A stretch of 14,783 nucleotides of DNA from Candidatus Bathyarchaeota archaeon (GCA_013329615.1 DUKA01000177.1:1-14783); one strand, 5' to 3'. Shown: positions 1 through 6,795, counted from the first letter of the stretch. Notes: generated by a model not told the origin, from the letters alone. Program-made: numbers and translations.

Positions 1-320
1 ATGACGCTCGTGACATCGAGACAGGAGAGGTAGTTGATGAGACTTCGCGTTCCAAGAGAGAATTGAGGTATCTCGTACACTCCCATCGGCCCGTTCCACA
101 TTATAGTACGGCACGACTGCATCCTGCCGAAGAAGTACTCGACCGTCTTTGGGCCGATGTCGACGATTGCGTGGTCCGGAGGCACGCTGGTGACCTGGAC
201 GACCCTTGGGCGGACCCCCGCCTTCACCTGCGGAGCAACAAGGACGTCGATGGGGAGCATCACCGGCACGCCGGAGCTGTCAGACTCCTCCACGATCTTC
301 CGCGCCCTCGTCACACGCGC
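1..320 (-). pseudogene. pgk: Phosphoglycerate kinase, internal fragment (cut at left edge, broken at right)
   Basis: Reading the minus strand from about 320 down to 1 gives about 106 continuous codons that match the C-terminal nucleotide-binding domain of phosphoglycerate kinase, the ATP-forming or ATP-using step between 1,3-bisphosphoglycerate and 3-phosphoglycerate. Recognisable pieces are RARKIVEES, VMLPIDVLVAP, AIVDIGPKTVEYF and TIMWNGPMGVYEIPQF; the last is the WNGPMGVFE signature. The frame runs off the left edge just before the expected GGGDT loop, so the 3' end lies outside. On its 5' side PGK similarity stops near 315-335, where the opposite strand becomes a PIN-domain gene. The minus frame meets a TAG at 363-365 and has no credible start. 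The N-terminal two thirds of the enzyme is therefore absent here. The family is certain; whether this is a real broken gene or an assembly chimera is not. Confidence 0.85.
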
Positions 321-333
321 GACACGCCGCGTA

Positions 334-666
334 GCCGGCCACAACACACTCGAACTCGCCCGCTACGAGGTCGGCAACGCCATCGTCAAGGAGAACCGCA
401 TATTCAAGACCCTGCACCCCGACCAAGCCGAGGAATTGACCCGAGAAGCATGCATCCTCCTTGACAACATGACAATCCTCCCAACCGAGGGCAACGAACC
501 CGCCATATCACTCACCGCTATAAAGACGGGACTCACCTACTACGACGCCTCCTACATGCACACGGCAAAAACCCTCGGCCTCACCCTCGCCACCGAAGAC
601 ACGCAACTAAAAACCGCCGCAAACCAAACAGGCACACCCACCACAAGCCTCGATGAACTCACATAG
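334..666 (+). pseudogene. vapC: VapC-type PIN-domain ribonuclease, lacking its N-terminus
   Basis: From about 334 to the TAG at 664-666 the plus strand encodes about 110 residues typical of a small archaeal VapC toxin (a Mg-dependent RNase of a toxin-antitoxin pair). Visible motifs are the helix LELARYEVGNAIVKEN with the second acidic residue, YYDASYMHTA with the third, and LATEDTQLKTAA with the fourth. The usual beginning, a strand ending in D-T/S-S with the first catalytic aspartate, is missing. The frame stays open upstream to an ATG at 157, but that stretch is antisense to the PGK fragment and resembles nothing. There is no ATG, GTG or TTG between the PGK part and the PIN part, and no antitoxin gene nearby. 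It is probably inactive as it stands. Truncation at the same point as PGK suggests a rearrangement or assembly join. Confidence 0.75.
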
Positions 667-797
667 GGCGCCAAACACCCACAAAAAATCCCCCACTCAA
701 TACGGTTAATAAGCCACACCATTTTAATACAAATGTCCACGAAACAAATGAAAAACGGGACAATAATCCTCAAATAAGCTACAATTATAACAAAATG

Positions 798-806
798 CAT
801 AAATTG
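798..806 (+). promoter_or_regulatory. Putative TATA box of the Lrp/AsnC-domain gene
   Basis: The element GCATAAATT lies about 40 bases before the ATG at 842, in an AT-rich stretch (667-806) unlike the GC-rich coding DNA. A second candidate, AATTATAAC, is at 783-791. A start about 25 bases downstream would leave a leader of 10-20 bases. No Shine-Dalgarno sequence is seen. Apart from these elements I see nothing recognisable in 667-841. Confidence 0.4.
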
Positions 807-841
807 CCCGGTTCGGTTAGAACTCCGGTGTTGCCTCGAGA

Positions 842-1072
842 ATGAACAGCGTCCTGGTCCTGATCACCGTGGAGCCCACGAAAGAAGTTGAGGTTCTAAA
901 CCACCTGCAGAAACTCAAACTTGTTACAGAATCCCATCTACTGTACGGACCCTACGACCTATACGCCAAAGCCGAGGCCAAAACCACAGCAGAGCTTGAA
1001 CGCCTCGTAATGAACGACATCCGAAACATAAAGGGCATAAAATCAACAATGACCTGCTTCATCGCCGACTAA
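842..1072 (+). CDS. Stand-alone Lrp/AsnC ligand-binding (RAM) domain protein
   Basis: A 76-residue protein that consists only of the alpha/beta sandwich found at the C-terminus of Lrp/AsnC regulators (RAM or ACT-like domain). The pattern is seen as strand VLVLITVEP, helix KEVEVLNHLQKL, strand VTESHLLYGPYDLYAKAEA (the G-x-x-D-L turn typical of the family), helix ELERLVMNDIRNI and a final strand ending TMTCFIAD. There is no helix-turn-helix, so it should not bind DNA itself. In the family, such single domains form dimers or larger rings and bind amino acids, and may act as effectors of full-length Lrp proteins. It has its own AT-rich upstream region and is followed by a 140-base gap before the amidohydrolase frame. 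The ATG start gives the usual length for stand-alone members. Its amino-acid ligand cannot be read from the sequence. Confidence 0.85.
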   Translation: MNSVLVLITVEPTKEVEVLNHLQKLKLVTESHLLYGPYDLYAKAEAKTTAELERLVMNDIRNIKGIKSTMTCFIAD

Positions 1073-1165
1073 ATCACATCGCCTGACGCGAATCGTTTCA
1101 CCAATTCACATACCGTTCACTTTGGGGCCGAACGCTCACTCTTCCCCCTAGATTCTAGTCAAAAG

Positions 1166-1174
1166 TATTAAAAA
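1166..1174 (+). promoter_or_regulatory. Putative TATA box of the amidohydrolase gene
   Basis: TATTAAAAA lies about 50 bases before the ATA codon at 1216 proposed as the amidohydrolase start. Transcription about 25 bases downstream would leave a leader of about 20 bases that contains the 5' part of the extended frame. This supports translation starting before the first in-frame ATG at 1375. Confidence 0.4.
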
Positions 1175-1215
1175 CACGTATGCAATAAATCAGCGGGCGA
1201 AAAAAGATCCACCCC

Positions 1216-2793
1216 ATAGTAATTCTCTGCGGGTGCCTGATAGACGGCACCGGTAGGCCCGCCCTCCACGACGCGACCATAATCGTCGAGGGTGACAAGA
1301 TTGCAGCCGTCGGGGCTAGGAAGAAGATCAAGATACCCGAAGGCGCCGAGATAATAGACGCCACGGGGAAGACAATGACCCCCGGCCTCATAGACTCACA
1401 CACCCACTTCCTCGGAATGGGATACTCACTCACACACCTCCAACTCACAGACGCGAGAACCATAGCCGACATCACCAAGGGACTAAAAGACTACATCACG
1501 AAGAGACGCGTCGCCAAGGGCAAGTGGGTACAGGGCCGCCAGTGGGACGACCAGAACCTCAAGGAGAGGAGATACCCCACCCGCCACGACCTCGACCCCG
1601 CCTCCCCCGACAACCCCGTCGCACTCACCCGAATCTGCGGCCACATGATAATCCTAAACACACGCGCCCTCGAAGCCTGCGGCATAAACAGGGACACCTC
1701 CAACCCACCCGGCGGCGTCGTGGACAAGGACGAACGCGGAGAACCCACCGGCGTCCTCAGAGACGCTAGGGGCCTCGTCACCCCCCACATACCCCCGCCA
1801 ACACACGAGGAGCTAAGGCAAGGAATCAGAGACGCCGTAGCCCTCGCACACCGCCTCGGCTGCACAGACATCACAGACTGCAGCAGACCCGACGAATCCG
1901 CACCACACCTCTCCACCAAGCCCTACACCGACGCACACGCGGAGAACGACCTACACCTCCGCTGCCACGTCATGACGTTTTACCCACGCGAGTGGAGCGG
2001 CGACAAGTGGCTCACTCTCGGCACACTCAAGATAGGAATCGACGGCTCCGCCGGCGCACAGACCGCCCTCATGTACGAACCATACACAAACAACCCCGCC
2101 ACACGCGGAGTCTACGTCGGCGACCAGGAACGAAACAAGAGGGTCGTCGCCGAGCAGCACGCCAAGGGAGGCCAGATATCCATACACGCCATAGGCGACC
2201 GCGCCTGCACCGAGGCCATCAACCGCATCGAGGAGGCACTCAAGAAGCCTCGCCGCGACCACAGATACCGCATAGAACACTTCGAATACCCCACAGACGC
2301 CGACATAGAGAGGGCGAAGAAACTGGGAATCATCGCCTCCATGCAGCCCAACTTCGTCGGCGAATGGGGCTGGCCAGGCGGCATGTACGACAGCAGGGTC
2401 GGACCCGAACGGATGGCGAGGGGCAACCCCTACAGGCGCCTCCTAGACCTCGGCTTCCACATGCCCTTCGGCTCAGACGGCATGCCCTTCCACCCACTCT
2501 ACGGGATATGGTCCGCGGTCAACCACCCCCAGCCCAAGAGCAGGATAACCGTCGAAGAAGCCGTACGCTGCTTCACACTCGAGGGAGCCTACGTCACCCG
2601 CGAAGAGTCGATCAAAGGCACCATCGAACCCGGTAAACTCGCCGACATAGCCATCTTCGACGGCGACCTCACCGGCGACTGGTTCAAGCTGAAAAACGCC
2701 GACCCCGCGACCGTCGAGAGGACGAAGTCGGAGATAAAGCGGAAGTGTGCGTGGATGACGATCCTCGACGGTGAAATCGTCCACAAGGCATAG
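1216..2793 (+). CDS. Amidohydrolase family 3 (YtcJ-like) metal-dependent hydrolase
   Basis: A predicted TIM-barrel hydrolase of the amidohydrolase-3 group, which cleaves amide or C-N bonds with one or two bound metal ions. Motifs in order: the N-terminal sandwich strand CLIDGTG, TPGLIDSHTHF with the metal-binding HxH, LKIGIDGSAGAQ (candidate bridging lysine), SIHAIGDRA, YRIEHFE, MQPNF, GSDGMPFHPL with the late aspartate, and GKLADIAIFDGD closing the sandwich. The first in-frame ATG (1375) would remove the first sandwich strands and begin only seven residues before the HxH. The frame is open back to 1189 and family-like from about 1216, yet holds no ATG, GTG or TTG there. I place the start at ATA 1216, which gives MVILCGCLIDGTG and 525 residues. 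A mutated start or an upstream base error is possible. The substrate is unknown; amidohydrolase-3 members act on varied N-acyl compounds. Confidence 0.8.
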   Translation: MVILCGCLIDGTGRPALHDATIIVEGDKIAAVGARKKIKIPEGAEIIDATGKTMTPGLIDSHTHFLGMGYSLTHLQLTDARTIADITKGLKDYITKRRVAKGKWVQGRQWDDQNLKERRYPTRHDLDPASPDNPVALTRICGHMIILNTRALEACGINRDTSNPPGGVVDKDERGEPTGVLRDARGLVTPHIPPPTHEELRQGIRDAVALAHRLGCTDITDCSRPDESAPHLSTKPYTDAHAENDLHLRCHVMTFYPREWSGDKWLTLGTLKIGIDGSAGAQTALMYEPYTNNPATRGVYVGDQERNKRVVAEQHAKGGQISIHAIGDRACTEAINRIEEALKKPRRDHRYRIEHFEYPTDADIERAKKLGIIASMQPNFVGEWGWPGGMYDSRVGPERMARGNPYRRLLDLGFHMPFGSDGMPFHPLYGIWSAVNHPQPKSRITVEEAVRCFTLEGAYVTREESIKGTIEPGKLADIAIFDGDLTGDWFKLKNADPATVERTKSEIKRKCAWMTILDGEIVHKA

Positions 2794-2808
2794 ATTTTCC
2801 CATTTTTC
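2794..2808 (+). terminator. Possible T-rich terminator after the amidohydrolase gene
   Basis: Immediately after the stop codon lie two T-runs (ATTTTCCCATTTTTC), the kind of T-tract at which archaeal RNA polymerase can stop. No hairpin is needed or obvious. Confidence 0.3.
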
Positions 2809-2814
2809 AGGCGA

Positions 2815-2892
2815 TCAAGGCCTTTTCAATATGTCTCGGAGCATGTCCACGGTCAGATTTCCATCGCTCAGGACAAACCTGATCTTTTTACC
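2815..2892 (-). pseudogene. 3' remnant of a second threonine dehydratase-like gene
   Basis: Read leftwards from 2892, this stretch encodes 25 residues (GKKIRFVLSDGN, then LTVDMLRDILKRP) followed by TGA at 2815-2817. The intact dehydratase at 3920-4882 ends with GKRVGVVLSGGN, LTVEMLRDILANP. By hand count 17 of 25 residues agree, and about 48 of 66 bases agree between 2828-2893 and 3931-3996. Nothing upstream continues the homology: the sequence there is the C-terminal coding part of terC, in another frame, and the two overlap by about 5 bases at 2888-2892. I see it as the tail of a lost paralog or of a duplicated gene. It is too short to be a functional gene. Confidence 0.75.
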
Positions 2893-3835
2893 TGATCATC
2901 CTGGAGTGGCTTCTCTCAGTCGACCTGTCACTCTTCCCGTCGACGATGCTCCATAGAGTGAAAACTCCGATCGTGCCGAGGACGATCACCATGTTCCACA
3001 GAAGCGGCACCTCTAGACCGAAGGCACCGCCTATCGTCTTCCCCCCCAGATAGACGAGCACACACGCCAATCCCTTACTCAGATACTTCAGCTCCCCCAT
3101 GGCGTGACTAATGACAAAGTACAGCGACCGCAGACCGAGGATCGCCATGATGTTACTCGTGTACGCCGTGAAGAACTCCCCAGTGATGGTTAGCACAGCG
3201 GGCACCGAGTCCAAGGCGAACATGATGTCCGTCGTCTCCACGACCAGCAGCACGATCAGGAGCGGCGTAAAGACCCAGCTACCACCGAGCTTCGAGAGGA
3301 AGTTATCCCCGTCGTAGTCTTTACAGATCGGGAAGACCCTCCTGCACACGTCAATTATGGGGCTCTTCCCCGGATCCGTCGCCTCGCCCTTCTGCGTAAA
3401 CAGCTTATAACCGGAGATCAGCAGTATGGCGCCGAAGACGTAGATTATCGGGTGGAATAGCTCGATCATGGTTATCCCGGCGAAGATGAACGCCGCCCTG
3501 AACACCACAGCGCCCACGATGCCGTAGAACAGCACCTTGTGCTGCCTCTCAAACGGCACCGAGAAGTAGGTGAAGATGACGAGGAAGATGAAGAGATTAT
3601 CGACGCTGAGCGCCTTCTCGGTCACGTAGGCCGTCAGGTACTTTATTCCCTCCTCGGCGCCGAACTCCAACCAGATCGTCCCGCCGAAGGCCAAGCCTAT
3701 GCCTATCCAGATGACGCTGAAGAGAATGTCCCGCCGCAGTGTTAGCTTGTGGCCCTTGCTTGTGAAGAGGTCGATGAACAACATCACGATTATGGCCGCG
3801 TGGAACAGCAGCCACCACTCGATGCTTACTTCCAT
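2888..3835 (-). CDS. terC: TerC/Alx-family integral membrane protein
   Basis: A 315-residue polytopic inner-membrane protein with about nine hydrophobic helices, matching the TerC family, whose better studied members (Alx, MntP-linked TerC) export manganese or support metal loading of secreted proteins. Diagnostic motifs are TEKALSVDNLFIF after the third helix and VETTDIMFALDSVPA in the second half; the acidic residues within these membrane segments are characteristic. A hydrophilic linker (QKGEATDPGKSP to GDNFLSK) separates the two halves, and the end (KSDRSTERSHSRMIR) is charged. The ATG at 3835 is chosen over a TTG at 3874 because a TATA element (3881-3888) lies too close to the TTG, and an AAGGA sits five bases before the ATG. 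Its stop overlaps the dehydratase remnant. Specificity for a particular metal is inferred from the family only. Confidence 0.9.
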   Translation of the reverse strand: MEVSIEWWLLFHAAIIVMLFIDLFTSKGHKLTLRRDILFSVIWIGIGLAFGGTIWLEFGAEEGIKYLTAYVTEKALSVDNLFIFLVIFTYFSVPFERQHKVLFYGIVGAVVFRAAFIFAGITMIELFHPIIYVFGAILLISGYKLFTQKGEATDPGKSPIIDVCRRVFPICKDYDGDNFLSKLGGSWVFTPLLIVLLVVETTDIMFALDSVPAVLTITGEFFTAYTSNIMAILGLRSLYFVISHAMGELKYLSKGLACVLVYLGGKTIGGAFGLEVPLLWNMVIVLGTIGVFTLWSIVDGKSDRSTERSHSRMIR

Positions 3836-3880
3836 AAAGGTCCTTCTTGATTTACTACCCAGTTGGGTGCCCAATCACAC

Positions 3881-3888
3881 GTATAAAG
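3881..3888 (-). promoter_or_regulatory. Putative TATA box of terC
   Basis: On the minus strand this reads CTTTATAC, about 49 bases before the ATG at 3835. The predicted transcript begins near 3857, downstream of the alternative TTG at 3874, so that codon could not be used. An AAGGA at 3841-3845 then serves the ATG. Confidence 0.5.
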
Positions 3889-3919
3889 TTTGGGCAAAAG
3901 CGCCCATCTAGTCAGAAGG

Positions 3920-4882
3920 TCAGGGATTCGCCAGTATGTCCCTGAGCATCTCCACCGTGAGGTTGCCGCCGCTCAGGACGACGCCGACCCTCTTGCCCCT
4001 CAACTCGCCGCGCATCTTGACCGCCGCCGCGAGGCTCGCCGCCCCCGCCCCCTCCGCGATCGTATGCGCCTTCCCCACGTAGAGCCGTATCGCCGCCCTC
4101 ATCTCCTCCTCCGAGACGAGGACGAAGCCATCCAGATTCTTCCTCATGATCTCCAGAGGCAGCTCGAAGGCACTCCGAGTCGCGAGGCCGTCGGCGAAGG
4201 TCTTCGACTTACCCGTGCTCTCCATCCTCCCACTCCTCCAGCTCAGGTAGACGCTCTGCGCCTCCTCCGCCTGGACGCCTATCACCCTCGTTCCGGGGGA
4301 CATCGCCTTGTAGACGGTTGAGACGCCTGAGGCGCCGGAGCCGCCGCCAATCGGGACTATGACCACATCCAGATCGGGTTGATCCTCAACCATCTCCAAC
4401 CCGATCGTCCCCACACCCGCGATGAGATGCGGCTCGTTCCCACTATGCACATACCTCGCCCCACGCTCACGGGCGAGCCCCTCCGCGTTATTCTTCGCCT
4501 CCTCGAAGTCGACGCCCTCCTCCACGATCTCGGCGCCGTAACTCCTTATGGCGCGCACCTTGTCAGGATTCGGGTTCCGCGGCACGCAGACGGTCGCCTT
4601 GACGCCGAACATCCTGCAAGCAAGCGCGATGGACTGCCCGTGGTTCCCCGTCGACGCCGTCACCACGCCCTTCAGCCTCTCATCGGCGCCCAGCTGGCTA
4701 ACGAGGTTAATCCCACCCCTAATCTTGAACGCGCACGTCGGCTGATGATTCTCATGCTTCACAAACACCTCACAACCAACAGCCTCCGAGAGCGCGCTGT
4801 ATTCACGCAGCGGCGTCTTCGCCAGATAGGACTGTATCCGCTTCCGCGCAGCCAGAACATCCAAGAGAGTAGGCGTGTACAT
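3920..4882 (-). CDS. Threonine/serine dehydratase, PLP fold type II (catabolic type)
   Basis: A 320-residue enzyme of the tryptophan-synthase-beta fold that removes ammonia from threonine (to 2-oxobutanoate) or serine (to pyruvate). The PLP lysine is K53 in CAFKIRGG. Further motifs are ASTGNHGQSIA, the phosphate-binding glycine loop PIGGGSGASG, and VVLSGGNL near the C-terminus. The length matches catabolic (TdcB-like) or serine racemase-like members; the ACT-type regulatory domain of biosynthetic IlvA is absent. Threo-3-hydroxyaspartate dehydratase, serine racemase and EutB are close relatives and cannot be excluded. A TATA element (4906-4912) centred 27 bases before the ATG suggests a leaderless or very short-leader transcript; a GGAG also sits 4 bases before it. 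terC lies 84 bases downstream with its own promoter. Context fits amino-acid catabolism. Confidence 0.9.
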   Translation of the reverse strand: MYTPTLLDVLAARKRIQSYLAKTPLREYSALSEAVGCEVFVKHENHQPTCAFKIRGGINLVSQLGADERLKGVVTASTGNHGQSIALACRMFGVKATVCVPRNPNPDKVRAIRSYGAEIVEEGVDFEEAKNNAEGLARERGARYVHSGNEPHLIAGVGTIGLEMVEDQPDLDVVIVPIGGGSGASGVSTVYKAMSPGTRVIGVQAEEAQSVYLSWRSGRMESTGKSKTFADGLATRSAFELPLEIMRKNLDGFVLVSEEEMRAAIRLYVGKAHTIAEGAGAASLAAAVKMRGELRGKRVGVVLSGGNLTVEMLRDILANP

Positions 4883-4905
4883 ACACTCCTAACCTAGGCG
4901 TCTAG

Positions 4906-4912
4906 ATTTATA
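4906..4912 (-). promoter_or_regulatory. Putative TATA box of the threonine dehydratase gene
   Basis: On the minus strand this reads TATAAAT, a near-consensus archaeal box, centred 27 bases before the ATG at 4882. That spacing predicts transcription starting at or next to the start codon. Confidence 0.6.
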
Positions 4913-4929
4913 ATAATCACTGGCTTATG

Positions 4930-5006
4930 CCAAAGTGAATACGCGCGCAGCGTGAAGCGAGGATAAGACTATTGCACGTAAGATGAGGTTTTTACCAAAG
5001 TGAATA
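4930..5006 (+). repeat. 12-base direct repeat in the divergent promoter region
   Basis: The exact sequence CCAAAGTGAATA occurs at 4930-4941 and again at 4995-5006, 65 bases apart, in the 236-base gap between the divergent dehydratase and dehydrogenase genes. It could be a paired regulator site; no regulator is identified. I see no gene in 4883-5118. Confidence 0.5.
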
Positions 5007-5078
5007 TGGATTAAATTTTTTCGTCTAGGTTGTGTTTGATGCCCGTGATTCGTGGATATAGATAATTCCAAAAAATGA

Positions 5079-5087
5079 CATATATCC
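5079..5087 (+). promoter_or_regulatory. Putative TATA box of the Rossmann dehydrogenase gene
   Basis: CATATATCC lies about 36 bases before the ATG at 5119, in an AT-rich stretch. This would place the transcript start about 8-12 bases before the ATG. Confidence 0.45.
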
Positions 5088-5118
5088 AACAAAGTTGATC
5101 TAAGAAATACTGATCGAA

Positions 5119-6246
5119 ATGGACTCGTTACTAATCATAGGTTCAGCGGGCAGCGTAGGTCACGACATGATGTATCAGATCGCTTCAATGCGAAGCGACA
5201 TTAAGGTAATAGGAGCCGACGTCAACGAAGAGAAGGGCACCTACGAGATCGAGGAAGCCCTCCACACAGCCCACAACTTCGGCAACTACCCCGACCTAAG
5301 CTTCCGAAAACTGAACCTATTCGACATCGACGGCACGGCCGAGGCATTGAACGAAATTAGACCCAAAGTCATCTGCAACCTCGGCAGCCTAGGCAGCTGG
5401 TGGGTCACCAGACTCCTCCCCGACGATGTATACCACAAGATCGGCCCGGTAGGACCATGGATCCCAAACCACTTCACACTCGCCTACAAGCTGATGCAAG
5501 CGGTAAAGAGGTCCAAGATTAAAACACACGTTGTCAATGGTGCATTCCCAGACCTCACAAACGTCATCCTCTCAAAGCTCGGCATGGCTCCCACGTGCGG
5601 AGGAGGCAACATGGACCTGGGCATAAGCAGAGTCCGTCGGCTCGTCGCAAGAGACATGAAGATACCGTTTAGAGACGTCTTCGTCTACGGTGTCGGCCAC
5701 CACGGTACATACTACACGGTCAGGATGGATGGGCCCATGTGGTATAAGATCATAGCCGACGGCAATGACGTCACCGACAAGTATCCCCATAAGAAACTCG
5801 TTGAGATGTACCAGGGTTTCGGTTACGGGAAATCAACTCAGTCTCCAAGTGCGCTCGTGGACCAGTTTAGGACGAGCAGCAGCTTCCTCAAGCACTGTCT
5901 CGCCATCTACTATAACACGGGGGAGGTTTGTGCAAGTGTCGCCGGTCCTAATGGTTTACCCGGCGCTTATCCCTGTAGGTTGAGTGAGAGGGGTGCTGAG
6001 TTGGTTCTCCCCGGTATCAGTCTTGCTGAGGCGGTTAAGGTGAATGAAGATGGTGGTAAAATCGACGGGATCGAGAGCGTGAAGCCGGATGGAACAGTCA
6101 TATTCTGTGATGAGAACGTCGGGTACATGAAGGAGGTCGTCGGCTATGGATGTAAGGAGCTTTTGCCCTTAGATCAGGAGAGTCGCCAGAAAGAGCTTGA
6201 GGCCGGGTTAAAGCGGCTATACGAGAAATATAAGGTCAAGGCATAA
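5119..6246 (+). CDS. NAD(P)-binding dehydrogenase, divergent LDH/MDH-like fold
   Basis: A 375-residue protein I cannot assign to a known enzyme. It begins with a Rossmann nucleotide-binding strand and loop, LLIIGSAGSVG (G8, G11, G14). D34 ends the second strand, which favours NAD over NADP. Later parts resemble lactate/malate dehydrogenases: VVNGAFPDLTN sits where those enzymes have the N-P-V-D motif, DLGISRVRRLVARD resembles their D-S-A-R-x-R helix, and VYGVGHHGTYY resembles the loop with the catalytic histidine. By simple count N140, R171 and H195 fall at the numbers used for LDH. The substrate loop is not recognisable, the acidic residue after HG is replaced by T, and a 100-residue C-terminal part is unassigned. 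It is monocistronic with its own TATA box. Saccharopine-dehydrogenase-like or opine-type activity is an alternative. Confidence 0.7.
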   Translation: MDSLLIIGSAGSVGHDMMYQIASMRSDIKVIGADVNEEKGTYEIEEALHTAHNFGNYPDLSFRKLNLFDIDGTAEALNEIRPKVICNLGSLGSWWVTRLLPDDVYHKIGPVGPWIPNHFTLAYKLMQAVKRSKIKTHVVNGAFPDLTNVILSKLGMAPTCGGGNMDLGISRVRRLVARDMKIPFRDVFVYGVGHHGTYYTVRMDGPMWYKIIADGNDVTDKYPHKKLVEMYQGFGYGKSTQSPSALVDQFRTSSSFLKHCLAIYYNTGEVCASVAGPNGLPGAYPCRLSERGAELVLPGISLAEAVKVNEDGGKIDGIESVKPDGTVIFCDENVGYMKEVVGYGCKELLPLDQESRQKELEAGLKRLYEKYKVKA

Positions 6247-6379
6247 AGTCCCATTCCCACTTTTCGGGTACGATATTTAAAGGTCTTTCATAAAAGAAGA
6301 TATCTAGTTTAGCCAGCGAAGATAATTCTTTTCACATCATTATATGCTACACAAATTAATCAGATACCCCCCACCACGA

Positions 6380-6795
6380 CAAAAAAGATGAAAAACAATA
6401 TACCAAGTAGCAGGGTACGCCGTATCTAGTAGCAACCCAAGGATCAAAACCCATTTAAAACCTGTATCCGCAGTAGCGACTCGGACTACTAGAAAAACGC
6501 TATACCTGGCTACTAGGTACCACATTCCTAATAGCGGAGAAAAAGAGCGGAAAACCGCCATCCCCTCCGCAGGGTATCCACATCCAGCTATGGACGTGGA
6601 AAACGTTGGAAAAACACCATGCGTAGTAGCAACGCATACACGACCAACCACGGACGCACATAAACGATGAAAAACCAATTTTTCCACTATAACGAGCCAC
6701 GATTACACCGACGCCGCGGCGACTTTTTCGCGATAAGATATGCCACGTGTACATCGCCGCCACAGCGATGAAGAAGCGTAGAAAAACGCCATTCC
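6380..6795. repeat. Degenerate tandem array of ~50-62 base units with recurring hairpins
   Basis: The 682-base gap 6247-6928 between two convergent genes holds no credible gene. Inside it a block of the form G-AAAAA-C followed by CCAT or a variant recurs: its T falls near 6401, 6454, 6503, 6561, 6620, about 6678 and 6792, i.e. every 49-62 bases, with a badly decayed copy near 6740. Several copies carry a hairpin right after this block: TACC/GGTA (6401-6417), TACCT/AGGTA (6503-6519), CCCT/AGGG (6563-6574), ATGCGT/ACGCAT (6619-6637). Others surround the A-run: GCGG/CCGC (6547-6558), GCGT/ACGC (6776-6789), GAAAAA/TTTTTC (6669-6684). Stem sequences differ between copies while pairing is kept. Fainter copies may continue to about 6915. 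On the minus strand the A-runs are T-runs downstream of the SelA-like gene. Confidence 0.65.

Noticed and set aside
157..333. N-terminal extension of the PIN protein from the ATG at 157
   Set aside because: This stretch is the complement of the PGK fragment and lacks the D-T-S strand of PIN domains.
3836..3874. TTG start at 3874 for terC
   Set aside because: A TATA box only about 10 bases upstream would place transcription start downstream of this codon; the ATG at 3835 has both a suitable distance and an AAGGA site.
3890..4897. Long plus-strand open frames (143 and 172 codons) opposite the threonine dehydratase
   Set aside because: They are complementary-frame shadows of a clearly recognised gene and show no motifs.
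6380..6780. C/D-box guide RNAs, suggested by several GATGA-like motifs (6387, 6666, 6767)
   Set aside because: No matching CTGA D box was found at the right distance, and the motifs are better explained as part of the repeat unit.
6380..6795. CRISPR array
   Set aside because: The period is similar, but no part of the unit is identical between copies, the hairpin stems vary, and no cas gene is present. CRISPR repeats should be nearly identical.
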